Made by a program: the position numbers and the translations under genes. A DNA stretch of 64,000 bases from Ceratothoa steindachneri (lineage: Eukaryota; Arthropoda; Malacostraca; Isopoda; Cymothoidae). A model generated the notes under the pieces. It was given only the letters and a program-made list of their open reading frames with translations, searched no databases and had not been told where the DNA came from. The stretch spans positions 89,376,440 through 89,440,439 of the forward strand of contig OZ018335.1 in the NCBI GenBank assembly GCA_963969495.1. The letters run 5' to 3'. Shown piece by piece: positions 36,740 through 48,879 of this stretch; the first letter of the stretch is position 1, and each line of letters begins with the position of its first letter.

Positions 36740-37920
36740 CATATATCGCAAACCTATTAATTCAAACTCCTATATTCATTTTTACTCTTCGCATAGTCCC
36801 AAAGTCAAACGTTCCGTTTTTTCCTCAATGTTTTTACGGGCTTTACGAGTTGTTAGTCCTGAATATGTATATGCATTCTAAATTCTCCAATATCTTTGAA
36901 ATTGGCCATAAACTATATTGCCCTTATCCCTTTCTTTTAAACTGTCTTTCATAGGCAAAAAAGACTTTCTATAATACAGCTCCTGCTATCCCTTTTAATG
37001 TTAAAAACATTTTGGTTTTACCCTTCTCTGTTTGTTTCATTGACCTTCCCCGTCTTTTAACAACTTTAACATTTCAGTTGCATTCAAATAAGAGTTAACT
37101 ATAAAAAACATTCTAGTTCACAAAAATTGTAATAATATTGGGGGATTCTATTCGGTCGAATGTTCAGTTTGTCCAAGAAAATATTTTGGACAGACGGGAA
37201 AGCAATTATCTGTCTCTATTAATCAGCATAAATACAATATTAGGATGAGCTGTAAATAATAATGCGTTTTTTGTGTATATGTCCGAAAATAACCACTTAA
37301 TTAATTGGAATTCAGCAAAATTTATTTTTCGCTCAAATGACTCAATTAAAAAAACCTTTTGGAATGTTCATGTATAAGCCAATTTAATAACTTTAACATT
37401 TCGCCTGGCCTTTTTAAATTTGATGTTGTTATGAAAAGCCTCATTCTCAAAGAAATTAGCTTTGACTTATATTCCTATTTATTTTTTGGCAATTTTAATT
37501 TTTATAGGAACCCGATGTGTCAATTTAATTATTGCATTGATTTTGTATTAACATTTTTATTTCTCTTCCTCTCTCCTTGTCCCTCTCCCCTTCGGTTCAA
37601 TTTACTTCTCGTGGCTCTCTTAATCTCCTTCTTTAGACTATCGCTTAATCCGTTAAACATTTTAACCCTTTTGGCTCTGTTCTCGACTCTTTCTTGCCTC
37701 TTGGTTTGACCTTGCTAACTGTTCTAGCTAAATCTTAATGTGAATTTACCCGTTCCTCTCCTACTTCCTCATTGGTGATTTTTTGTCTTAGAGGCGCTCC
37801 TTCATCTTTTACTAGCTTATATGTATATACCCTTATTATATTATTTTCTCCTGTAGTTATCCTTGAGAATGAAAGTACTTGGAAGCACGCTTTTCATTTT
37901 TCCTGCAGGGCATTGCATTC
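36740..37920 (+). pseudogene. Penelope-like element relic b (RT C-terminus and GIY-YIG)
   Basis: Plus-strand PLE in decayed frames. First the region after the RT catalytic site (GHKLYCPYPFLLNC, AKKTFYNTAPAIPFNVKNIL, VLPFSVCFIDLPRLL; 36890-37065), then the GIY-YIG endonuclease (YSVECSVCPRKYFGQTGKQ, SINQHKYNIRM, NNAFFVYMSENNHLINW; 37145-37305), a C-terminal helix (NFNISPGLFKFD at 37386-37425) and a 3' UTR. The family differs from relic a (YFGQTGK versus YYGETGR). The catalytic RT part is lost by 5' truncation. The 3' UTR ends CTGCAGGGCATTGCATTCAT and passes directly into (AT)n, as does the copy at 42895-43124. Confidence 0.83.

Positions 37921-37995
<75 letters not shown>
37921..37995. repeat. 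(AT)n microsatellite at a PLE 3' end
   Basis: AT dinucleotides starting right after the 3' UTR of PLE relic b, with one early AA interruption. Confidence 0.97.
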
Positions 37996-38000
<5 letters not shown>

Positions 38001-38645
38001 ATAATAATAACACTATGACGAAGAAAAGGCTGAAATACTATTCAAAAGCAGAGTTATGGATAGCAGAGAAAAAGGTAAAAGACTAGACTGAATGCGGCTG
38101 GGTAATAAACCACTTACATAGCTCGGCAACGCAAGGCTAAAATAACAAAATGAAAAAGATTAAATGACAATAGAAGGAATATAGGAGGCTAAAAAACAAG
38201 CAGCAAATTAAGTAAGAGTAATGGTCATGGACCAAAAGATAAAACTATAAATGAGAAAGTTGACCAGACAGGGACAAAAAAGAATTAACAAGTGAAGAAG
38301 CAGGGAAAGAATCCTCAACTAAACCAGCGCATACGGAGAACGCGCAGCAGAGAGGAAAAAATTTGGGAAACAAGAATTGCGAAGGGTTGCAATGGTCGTT
38401 GAACAATCAAAGGGCCAAGAGTGAAGGGATTTCTTTATATTACAAAATTTAAAATTGCTACAACTATTCAACTCCCTCTGCCAAAGGCCCCACAGGTACT
38501 CCCAAAGGACCGGGAGGAAATCCTTATACGGCAAAGCTGCAGAGTGGACGTGAAAAATTAGGGAAGCTGTACGGGCAACCCTGTCGGCCGCTGATTCCCA
38601 TGGGTTCCCATATGACTATACTCACCGCGCAGCGAAAAATGGACC
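37996..38645. other. Unassigned A-rich DNA
   Basis: No coding frame or repeat recognised. Confidence 0.5.
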
Positions 38646-39239
<594 letters not shown>

Positions 39240-40720
39240 TCTTCACCCTTACTTTGGCTCCTTCTTACATTGCTTAAAGATCGCTCCGGCCACGGTTGCT
39301 CTTTCGGATAACGAAAAAGATATTGTATTACCTGGATGTTTGGCGTGGTGACCCTGACCTCTCCGAGGCATGTCACTAAGTCGAATCCGCCACTCCGACC
39401 TGCTTGCCATGCTATTGGTCCATTTTGGTAGATGTTTCCCCAAAGAGTGGTAGTGATGGAATATACTTTCCGTACCAGCAGCATTGGCCGGGGCACGCAA
39501 GAGCCCCCCACCACGGCCGAGGAGTGATAATGTCATCTTACTTCCTCACTCAATTTTGGTGGAGAGGCTGCCTTCTCATCTGTTTCCCATTTCTTCACAA
39601 TGTGGGCCAGCATTCCGGCCCCAGTAAAGTCTATGACGGTCCATAGACCTTATGAGTCACGGGTAGGATACCCGATACCTTGGAGTGGGGGAGGGGGTAG
39701 CTTCTCATGTGGACAAAATGATCCTAGATGTTCTCCCGTTCCAGATACCAGGATCTTAAATGAGGGGAACCTGGGCTCGGTGCCAGACACCAAACGTGAG
39801 TCCGCCCATATGCATGCTCCACCTTAAGTGGCACGGTTCCCCAAGGGCTCACAAGAACTTCTCCATCTCTGAGAAAGATTTGGCCGAGGCTGGTCCGTTA
39901 GGCCTTGGGGCCCCTTCCCGTGGTGGAGAGAAACGAGATCACTGCACACCCTCCTCTCCAAAGAAAAACAAGAGCAATCAGAGACTAAGGGTTCTTTCTC
40001 TCCGCAGCAATTTCTAGGACGGGTACCGTTTCGGCAAGCGACCAGGCTAAGGCAAGCACAACCGGGCCCTCGGTGCCCTCGGGTGGTGAAGCCCATACAA
40101 AGACAAAAGTTGCAAGTGCGGTAAGCGAGCCTCGATTACGTCGGAGCGTATCATTCCGAGACTACCTGGTGGTTTTGAGCACGCTGGCTCCAAACGCTTT
40201 CTAGTTATTCGCTTCACAGATGGCAGCATGATCAATCTAAAATGAGCATTAGCTAGTTTGACTGGTAAAGAGCCGAAGGTGGCCCGTTTCTCGGATAGGA
40301 GCCTTTGCGTGATTGCGGCGCACTCTACCATGAATTTCGTGAAAGGTCGGGTTTGTGCGAGAGAACTAGTGGACAACTCTTTATAAGATATCACCGAAGA
40401 GCTGGGTGACCAAGGTCGAACGTCTGATGAGAAAAAAAGGATGGGGTCTCGAGACCCACCCCTACACTATTCGTCACCTTCGATCGTGACAGGCTTCCTG
40501 AGTCAGTGCATGGCGGTTCATATCGCTACTGTGTTAAGGTGCTACTACTGCCGCTGCTTTCGCCATACGAACTAGTCATGTAGACGTGCAAAGTCGGGTT
40601 TATCCGAAGTCTGTGTAAGTAGCTCTAAATGAGTACACGATGTCCTTATCGTGTATTAACACCTATATAAAGTGTAGAGAGCCGCACCCCGCTTCTTAGA
40701 AGCGATGTAGCGCGTACTTC
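39240..40720 (+). pseudogene. I-like non-LTR retrotransposon, copy B: 5' part and ORF1
   Basis: Plus-strand counterpart of copy C ORF1. Readable blocks: SRGGEKRDHCTPSSPKKNK (39917-39975), PSVPSGGEAHTKTKV (about 40067-40115), PRLRRSVSF (about 40130-40155), a stretch read from GFEHAGSKRFLVIRFTDGSM to KEPKVARFSDRS (in pieces, 40170-40305), TMNFVKGRVCARELVD (40327-40375), then GSRDPPLHY and the zinc-knuckle area CYYCRCFRHTN (about 40540-40575). Stops and frameshifts separate the blocks. The 5' edge is uncertain: sequence from about 39240 could be 5' UTR. ORF1 is expected to bind the element RNA. Confidence 0.78.
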
Positions 40721-42700
40721 CTGGAGATGGAATTCATGGAAGTTTAGGCTTCGGATTATCTCATTTTTCGCGAGGTTAATGATGGTCCTGACGCGCCGAG
40801 CGCTGCCTAAGATGTCGTATGCCTCAATTTAAAAATAGGCACCTTCTGCTCCTGCCCCCTACAAGCCTACCAGCACGGTTGCTTCTGTGCCCATTCGAAA
40901 CCCTTCTGCGAGTTTACCCCCGCCCGTTCCCACGGGCGCTCTCCTGATAGAGCTGACGGCACAGAGTCGATGGACTTACAAGACGCAACCTTCCGAAGGT
41001 GGTCGTGAGGCTTTATTCGCGAATTTTTAAAGCTGTCCTCCGAAAGGAGGGCAGCAGCCAAAGAGGTTTGGCTTCTATACCCCCAACCAAAGTTAGCACG
41101 GGAAACTCGGGGAAACGGAAGCCGCCCCGGACACCACAGATTTCACGACTGAGAGAGGAAAAAATTTGCATTTCGACCTAACCCCACCAACTAAGTTCTC
41201 GAAGGCGCAGCGCATTCAGGGCCTTGCTCGGTCAACAGCGCCCGAGTTCTGCCCTCGAGAAGCGTAAGGCCATTCCCGTGTGGGTCTTCTTCGAAGAGGG
41301 CCCCGCATCTTCTCGGTATATTCCATCATTATTACCGCGAATTCCATGCCAACTGGGGGGAAATGCGGTGACTCGTCGTCTTCCGTTCCTCATCTATATT
41401 ATTTTTTTTCAGGAGACCATGTTGTGCGTGTTCACCTGCCCACCCTCCGGGCGATAAGTGTTTTGCGACCCCTCAACCACTGGATAGGGGCGGGCATGAG
41501 GATGCGCGATTTACACCATGCATGATATCTTTGTTCTTATATTTGCTATATATACACCTCCTTCCAAGCAGTAGAAATGCAGATACACCTCGATAGGAGG
41601 TATATTGTTATTTCTGCATACATTCTACCGGTAACAGAAATAGACGAGAGATTTTACGCACGGTTACCGAAGCCCTTTCTTCTGCTCAGGAATTTGAACG
41701 ATAGACACCATCTGGGGTGACTACACAATCAATCCTCAAGGGTCAGATCCATGCCAACCTGATCGACAAGCTGGACATAGGTGCCCTAAATGTGAATCAG
41801 TTTACATATAAATGGCCGAGAACCACTTCATTTTATTGCTTCGATCTGTCCCTGTGCTGTCCGATACACAGCCTAATTTGGGGGAGGACCGGCTCGATGA
41901 GATTCAAGCTACTGATCACCATCCCATGCAGCTTATATTTTCTGCACCGCTGCCGCCTGAAAACCCACCTCAGTCATGCTTGGAGCGGGCCTGGTGCTCC
42001 CATTTTAGGAAATGACTGATTTCTCTGTCTGTTGAGTTTACTTCGATAGATGAAGTCCGTGAGGGGTTTCTCCGGCAATCTAATCATTATAAACCTAATA
42101 TTTCTAGAACGTCTCGTAATTTTCAAAGCAGTGCGCCTTGTTGTTGGTCAGCCTCCAGACAGAAGCGATATGTCTCCATGCGCTGTAAGCGTCGCCAGAA
42201 CGATTTCCCCGCCGTTACGTTTCGTAGCACGCGCTCTTCCTGGCTGGGATACGTATCTTCACTTAACGTCAAGATCTCGTACGACCCCTACCGCTTTCTC
42301 CACATTCTTTATCCGATACTGCTGCTCTACCAACATTCAATACACGTCGTGATGTCGCTGAAGGCCGTCGACTAGAGTTTACCTTCAGAAACGGATAACC
42401 TTTCAACGACAGGTTTAGGCCGAGTGAGTTGGGTTCCGCTCTCGCTTCAAGTTCGGACACTGCCCCTGGAAGAGACCGATGTCCCGTATACCATGCGCTA
42501 ACACTTAGATGAGCGAGCCAGTACATTTCTGTTAGATGTTTTCAACAGAATATGGACAGAGGGGCATCCTCTTAGGCTCGTAGGGAATAGCTAATGTGCT
42601 CGTTTATCGCAGAGTTGAAAGATCACTCTATTCTGGCTGTTTTCCGCCCAATTTCTCTTACCTTCTGCATGTGCAAGTTGATGGAAAAATCGGAAAACTA
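40721..42700 (+). pseudogene. I-like copy B: ORF2 relic, truncated in RT
   Basis: Continues ORF1. Endonuclease: LQET at 41409-41420, then the segment from 41500 with GAGGATGCGCGATTTACACC as in copy A, and SDH-like residues near 41915. Linker: FNTRRDVAEGRRLEFTFRNG (42333-42395). Start of RT: DHSILAVFRPISLTFCMCKLMEK (in pieces, 42615-42690). Similarity to copy D stops after LMEK near 42690, so palm, thumb, RNase H and 3' end are missing. The hAT-like element starts 65 bases further on, and the lost part is not found on its other side. Confidence 0.82.
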
Positions 42701-42894
42701 CAAAGGAGTCACTAGTTCACTGGGTAGGGCCCGTTTTTTTACTCACCTTATGTGTGTGTATATACAGGCCGGATTAAGAGGTGGACCCAAGGGGCCGGGG
42801 CCTTGGGCCACCCACCAAGAGGGAGCCTCCCACAAAAAATAAATTTTAATTGAAGTAAACAATTTTTTTTTTTAACCCCTTAAGTGTTATTTCT

Positions 42895-43025
42895 TTCATA
42901 CTTTTCTTTCATATATATACCTCTAATATAATATTATTTCTTGTAGTTATCCTTGATAAGGAACTTAATAAAGTTCGAAAGTACTTGGAAACACCTTTTC
43001 ATTTTTTTTCCTGCGGAACATTGCA

Positions 43026-43117
<92 letters not shown>

Positions 43118-43124
43118 TATATAT
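42895..43124 (+). mobile_element. PLE 3' end with (AT)n tail
   Basis: 42895-43026 matches the 3' UTR of PLE relic b (37820-37920): TTGTAGTTATCCTTGA, GAAAGTACTTGGAA, TTTTCATTTTT, CATTGCATTCAT. It is followed at once by about 95 bp of AT dinucleotides. It probably inserted into the hAT element after that element arrived, since it lies between the hAT terminus and transposase. No coding sequence. Confidence 0.8.
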
Positions 43125-43977
43125 GTTGATGATGTTTATAAGGTATTTTAGATTAAGTGATAAGGGTTTGTAGGGAATTTGGTGTTACTAAGACATAATA
43201 TGCTCAAGAATTTGATTTGTGGTAAAACTTTGTTTACATAATTTCGCTCCTATGTTATGAGAGGCAGGGTCTATAGACCCTGATGAGAGGTAGGTAGTGT
43301 CATAGACCGTATATCTGGGTTTTAACAGTGTTTTTATGTCAAATTTGTGGTGCCTATAGGTGTGAATGGACAACAGTAGCAGTTTAAGTTTATGCTCACA
43401 TAAATGGACCTCATTTTGTTATTTCAGGGCACTGTTTGGAGCGAGATGGAGAGAGCGCTCAAATGATTATTTGTATATGACTAAAATAATATTTTTCTAT
43501 TGTATGGTACTTGTAATACTGAGGCACAGAATTAAATAAGCTTTCAGCATTCCATGTTTTTATGTCCATTTGGTCTTGTCTATAGGTGTGTATGAACCAT
43601 GGCCCAGGTGTGTATGGACTATGGCACAGGTGTGTATGGACTATGGCACAGGTGTGTATGAACCATGACCCATGTGCTATGGACTGTACAAAATGTACCC
43701 CACTAAATTCTTTAATTTTTCAATGTATTAAAAGAATAAATCTTATGTCACAACTATAGCATAAGGTGGGAAAATACCACAAGTTTCTTGCATGTCAATA
43801 TACATATTTGATTTCCAACCACTTTCTGATTTTTTATGAATATTTTTGCACTAGTAGTACGATCCATAGCCCCTCTACCCTACTAGACAGCTAGATCTTG
43901 TGTAATTTTAAGTTCATTTCGTTTTTTTCAATTCTAAGCTCATTTCGTTTATTTTCAGATTACCAGCGTGGACAATC
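43125..43977. other. hAT 5' non-coding region with a 22 bp tandem repeat
   Basis: At 43584-43680 AGGTGTGTATGGACTATGGC (plus AC) repeats about four and a half times, with GAACCATGGCCC variants. The rest is AT-rich with no frame. Confidence 0.75.
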
Positions 43978-45306
43978 GTGAAGGAGACACACACGCATTG
44001 CACAAGAATTTGTGAGTCTGGGGCTTCTAAAAGACGTAAAGTAAAGGAAGCAACAATGAAATCAGCAGAAGAACTGGCAAAGATAAGAAAATTAGGCCAG
44101 TTCTTCACTGTTCAACCAAGAGAAGTGTCAGAAAGGACTGATGATTTTGCAGAACCTCATCAACCTGAAAATGCTCCAGCGAAAATGGCTGATGATCCTG
44201 ACAAAGAAAATGCAGAAGTAGTAACGGATCCAATTGAAGAACATATAAAAATGGGGGCTGATAGCGGCACATCTTATGTAGGGGCTGAAGTTGAAGGCCC
44301 ACCAGGGGGCAATGACATTGGACTTTGGCCATCCATTATTTCGGAGCAGATGCGGGAATAATGGCTGAAAAAGGATGTATCAACAGTTGGGCACTGTGAT
44401 GAAAGTTTGGTCTCTGCACACTCGGTGAGCAACCTAAAAAGGACCGCAATATTCCAAGAATGTACACGCTTGGACTCTTCTGTGTCAAAACCATAATGGG
44501 GAGGTCATAACTTGGAACTGGTTATGCTTCTCTCCTTCTAATGGATGTGTTTATTGCTTCACGTGCAGATTAATGGGCTTAAATACAGCAAAATCTGAGT
44601 CTTCTCAGCTTTCGTCTAATGGATTCTGTGATTGGAAACATTCACAAGAACGTCTACATAGTCATGAGCAGTCAACGGAACATATGAAGTCTAAGATTTC
44701 TTTCAATAGGAGGTTAAAAGCAATTGGGCGAATTGATACGGAGCTGACACACAGGTCGAGCGTCTATAGCATTATTGGAGATCAGTGTTGAAACAAGTAG
44801 TTAGTGTTATTCAGTTTATTGCCGAGCGTGGCTTAGCATTTAGAGGAGATAACGAATTGGTTGGATCACGTAGAAATGGAAACTTTCTGGGTATCCTTGA
44901 ACTCATCGCCCAGTACGACTTTATTGCACAGCATTTTGAAACTCAAGCCAATCGTGGCAAGGGACACACAAACTATCTGCCATCTACAATAATGGAACAA
45001 CTTATCAGTGTAATGGGTGAACAAGTACTCGGAGAAATCATTTCTCGAGTTAAGAATTCAAAGTACTACTCCATCTCTTTGGACTCCACACCCGATGCAG
45101 CCCACATTGACCAACTGACCCTTGTACGGAGGTACATGAACAAAGATGGCCCCGTGGAACGCTTTGTTACATTCATGGCAAACAAAGGCCATGGCGCTCA
45201 AGAGATGTTCAAAGCCTTGATGGAATTTTTAAAGATGCATGACCTAGATCTGGGAAACTGCCGCGGACAAAGCTACGACAATGCATCTGCAATGAGTGGT
45301 AAGTTC

Positions 45307-46215
45307 GAGGGGCGGTCAATAAGTTTTGCAATTCGGATATAAGGGAACGAGATATGAGGAAAAGTGTTTCATTATTTTTCAATATAACTACCCTCGACTC
45401 CAATGCACTTGTGCCACTTGTCCCTGAGGCTTCGAATTCCCGACAACCAGAAATCTCCCGACTGCTGTTCAATCTACTCTTGGACGACGAGCTGGACATC
45501 TTCATCGTCCCCAAACGGCGTCCACGCAGTGCAGCTTTGAGCTGGTGGAATAAAAAGTAGTCGCTAGGGGCCAGATCTGGACAATAGGGGGGATGGTTGA
45601 ACTCCGCGAATTCGCACTCGCGCAGGGCATCTTGTGCAACTCTGGCCTTGTGAACTTTGACAACGTTGAAGTCAATCATGGGGCGTGAGTTTTCTTGGGA
45701 CCCAACGTGCAGAGACCTTGATTTATGGCCACATTGTCGTGGATGATGTTGATAACACTTCCATGTGATATTCCAAGTTCTCGCTCGATTTCTTCGAACT
45801 TGACCCGTTGATTTTCGAGGATCATCCTCTCCACACGGGCTACATTGCACTCGTTGGACGGGGGTCATCTTCAAGGGACTCACGACCATGGCGGAACTCC
45901 CTATTCCAGCGAGCAGTGGTTGCATAGGAAGGGGCGGTGTTGGTGTACACTGCAACCATGCGTTCATAGATCTCTTTTGCATTCTTGCCTCCCTTGGTCA
46001 AAAATTTGATCACTGCGCGGTGCTCAACCTTCTCCATTGTTGAAAAATTTGTGGCTGACGATCTGCGATCAGCTACTGCTTCTTAAATAGACGAGTCAGG
46101 AGCGTGCGGCTGCAGGTCCTGACTTGTCATAACTTGTCCTAACACCCCTACAAACAGCCATCCCCCTTCCTCTGTTTTTCCTTACCGATTCGCAAAACTT
46201 ATTGACCGCCCCTTG
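45307..46215 (-). mobile_element. Deleted mariner element nested in the hAT transposase
   Basis: 909 bp with inverted repeats of about 31 bp (left CGAGGGGCGGTCAATAAGTT..., right the reverse with three differences). TA at 46216-46217 is the right target duplication; the left copy reads TT (45305-45306), a single change from TA. Full-length mariners are about 1.3 kb, so about 0.4 kb is missing. Transposase lies on the minus strand. Confidence 0.92.
45350..46037 (-). pseudogene. Mariner transposase relic
   Basis: The N-terminal helix-turn-helix part reads MEKVEHRAVIKFLTKGGKNA, then SYATTARWNREFRHGRESLEDDPRP (in two pieces; 46037-45840), the start of a classical mariner transposase. In a shifted frame follow RVERMILENQRVKFEEIERE and a second DNA-binding helix. 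The region with the first catalytic Asp (DETW) is absent and the second Asp box is not recognisable at its expected position. After the deletion the C-terminal end reads HKARVAQDALRECEF, HPPYCPDLAPSDYFLF with the third Asp, and LKAALRGRR. It cannot transpose itself. Confidence 0.92.
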
Positions 46216-47837
46216 TACAATGGTCTACAAACCAAAGTGAGAGAGAAGAACAGTCTTGTATCCTGGTTTCCTTGTGCAGCGCATTCTCTAAACTTGGTTA
46301 GTAAAAATGCTGTAGAATGCTGCTCGAGTGCTGTACATTTTTTTGCCTTCCTTAAAAAGCTGTTCGACTTCTTCACAATTTCAACGCATCGGCATCGACT
46401 TCTGACTGAGGCTTTGAAACATAAGGATTTATCATTGACTCTCAAACGTGTCACAACAACGCGTTGGTCCTGCAGAGCTGACGCACGAAGACACTTAAGC
46501 ATGACAATCAGCAGATTAAGGATGTACTGAAACAAGTTGCTGATGACATTGAAGAAAAAGGGTGTGTACGCTGTAGAGCAGAAGGACTGTTAATACAAAT
46601 AAATCAGCTTGAAACAGGTATTTACACCACGTTCTGAAATGATATCCTGCAAAGAACAGATGCTACCAATAAAAGTCTACAACACGCAAAACTCTATCTA
46701 AATACTGCTGTGGCGTTACTGGCCAGCTTGAAAAACTATGTCGCATCAAAGCGTGACTCCTTCGACACTTATGAGAAGCAAGGCGAAGAGCCGTCTGGTT
46801 CAGCAGACTATGCGTAGCCAAAAACTCGACACAAGCGCCACAATGGGCGTCTTAACTCATTGGATTATGGCCATGCGGAAGAAGTACAACTTAGCCCTTC
46901 TGAAAAATACAGAACAGAAACTTTCTTGTCTGTTATTGATCAGTTTATCGCTTCTCTCAACCAACGTCTGCAAGCATATAAACAGATATCAAACCAATTT
47001 AGCTTTTTTAGCCATCTGAAAGAACTGTCTTGAGACGAGCTTCAGGCCGCAGCAGAGCAACTCGCCAGGTCTTATCCAGATGACTTGGACATTACATTTA
47101 TTGATGAACTGTGTCAGTTTGTAACATTTGTCAATATCTTCACAGACGAGGAGACAAAAAATATCATCACTGAGCTTTCCCTGTACAGACTTATCAGAGA
47201 CAAAAGTGTGCAGGACACTTTCCCAAACATTGAGATAGCTCTACGGATATACCTTATCTTGATGGTATCAAACTGCAGTGGGGAGTGCTCCTTCTCAAAA
47301 CTCGAATTAATTGAGAACCGATTACGGGCATCCATGCATCCATGAGGCAGGAACGACTTGTAAATCTGGCTATCATGAGCATCGAGTCAGATATACTGCG
47401 TGAATTGAACTTCAGTGACATCATCAACGAATTTGCAACACAAAAATCGAGAAAAGTGTCGGCACTGTAATTGTTATAACTCCATCCATTCTCTGATTTG
47501 AACTATGTTTACTTGTTAGTTGTTAGTTATACTATAATTTTTCATGAAAAATTAAATAATTGTAACTAGTAATTAAATTTCTGTGTGTAAATAAATTTGG
47601 TAAGAACAACTTGTGTTCATTTCATTTCGTGTGTATGCATTACACATTATAGCATTGGAAGAATAGTCCCCGTTCAGTATTTCCTAAGTAAAAGGTCCTA
47701 TTTATATATTAGAATTTAGGTTACTAGTCTGTGGTGTATTAAATAGGGCCCCTATTGCCCCCCGCCCTCCTGAAACAATCTTGGATCCGCCACTGCCCAA
47801 CAGCTAATAATGGGCCCCCCGCACCCTAAATACGGCC

Positions 47838-47840
<3 letters not shown>

Positions 47841-47876
<36 letters not shown>
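47841..47876. repeat. (TA)n microsatellite at the right end of the hAT element
   Basis: Short uninterrupted TA tract directly following the hAT terminus. Confidence 0.95.
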
Positions 47877-47879
<3 letters not shown>

Positions 47880-48850
47880 CCCATTTTCCTCCCTTAATAT
47901 TTTAAAGAACAAATAGGTAGTAGTTTCGAGATAAGCCTCACGCAGTGCGATCGGTGGTAGAAAAAAAAAAAGAAGAAAAAATTCATATGTAATGAGATCA
48001 GTTAACACGAACTAAAACTTATTATCAACAAAAGTAACAAGCCTACCATCAACAAAGTTAAAGCTTATTATCAACAAAAGTTGTGGGGGTCGAACCAAGT
48101 AAACATTCGTTTGAAAAATTTAAACTGTTCACACATTGAACCTTATAAATGGGAAGACAAACTTCCCTCTTTGTATTGTAGATAGAGGAGAGTAGGAAAA
48201 GGGGCAAAGAAAAAATAATAGCGTAGACGAGTTGCGAACAGCTTCCCGCGTCACTGGACCACTGTTAGCCAGCGGCGAATCCACTTGACCATCCTGAGTC
48301 TCAAAAAAAGATTCATTCAAACAAAGCTTTTAAGCCGCTCGCCTGCACTTCTCGTACGCTATAGTATTAATCTCTTTCGTAAATAGGAAGATGGACTTCC
48401 CGCTTAGTATTCTCTCGTTGGAAATGGAAAGTTAAACTCCCCAGTATGCAGTACTGTATCTTGTAAATAAAGGAACGAAAATCCCAGTGTACTCGGTCAG
48501 GGAAGGAGCATCCGAAACCGTTGCCTCCTGTGCCGGGTAATGACGTAAAGGAAAATGTGATGGACATTTTTGGAGCACAAATCGTGCGGCTCACAGAGAG
48601 CGACTTTGTTGAGTCGATGCTACTTGGGAACTTCTCTTATTCTCCTTGTAAGAGCTCGTAGGGAAAAGCTCACGCCATCGATGTCGCTTCCCCAAAACTT
48701 GAACTCCTTTGTCGAGAATACACATTCAGTATCGTGTGCTAGATCCGAGCTCTGATTGAGTGCTTAAAAATTTGGAAGAAGAGAAGATGATATACTCAAT
48801 TTTAGTAGAAGTTGGGATAGTGGAAGATATAGTGGGTGAATAATTAAAGC
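47877..48850. other. Unassigned DNA with dispersed repeats
   Basis: At 48010-48080 is a tandem-like TTATTATCAACAAAAGTAAC motif shared with 60318-60440. At 48082-48135 is the repeat shared with 34738-34795. No gene seen. Confidence 0.55.
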
Positions 48851-48879
48851 GGGGAGGGGGTATTTTGCACTAGTAAGGA

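Larger units (their letters stand above)
43978..47470 (+). pseudogene. hAT / ZMYM1-like transposase relic
   Basis: Plus-strand transposase in broken frames. An acidic N-terminal part (43978-44361) has SKRRKVKEATMKSAEELAKI and ends near IGLWPSIISEQMRE. A zinc-finger-like middle part is disrupted. The core (44785-45306) has FRGDNELVGS, NGNFLGILELIAQYD, SISLDSTPDAAHIDQLTLV and CRGQSYDNASAMSGK. After the mariner come YNGLQTKVREKNS and PCAAHSLNLVSKNAVECC (46216-46330), then TTRWSCRADA. At 47085-47460 is the dimerisation domain (SGECSFSKLELIENRLRA, IINEFATQKSRKVSAL). The mariner insertion falls exactly between SGK and YNG. The encoded protein would cut at the hAT termini; this copy cannot. Confidence 0.88.
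42765..47840 (+). mobile_element. hAT/ZMYM1-like DNA transposon with nested insertions
   Basis: Ends form an imperfect inverted repeat: left CAGGCCGGATTAAGAGG (42765), right, reversed, CAGGGCCGTATTTAGGG (47840). The flanking 8-mers TGTATATA (42757-42764) and TATATATA (47841-47848) match at seven of eight, as expected for hAT, although both lie in TA-rich sequence. Inside are a PLE 3' end with its (AT)n tract, a 22 bp tandem repeat, the transposase relic on the plus strand and a deleted mariner. All copies of the coding region here are broken. Confidence 0.75.

Noticed and set aside
48082..48105. GTGGGGGTCGAACC as an LTR primer-binding site
   Set aside because: It starts TGG and contains a T-loop-like GAACC, but the spacing between the T-loop complement and TGG is too short to match a tRNA 3' end.
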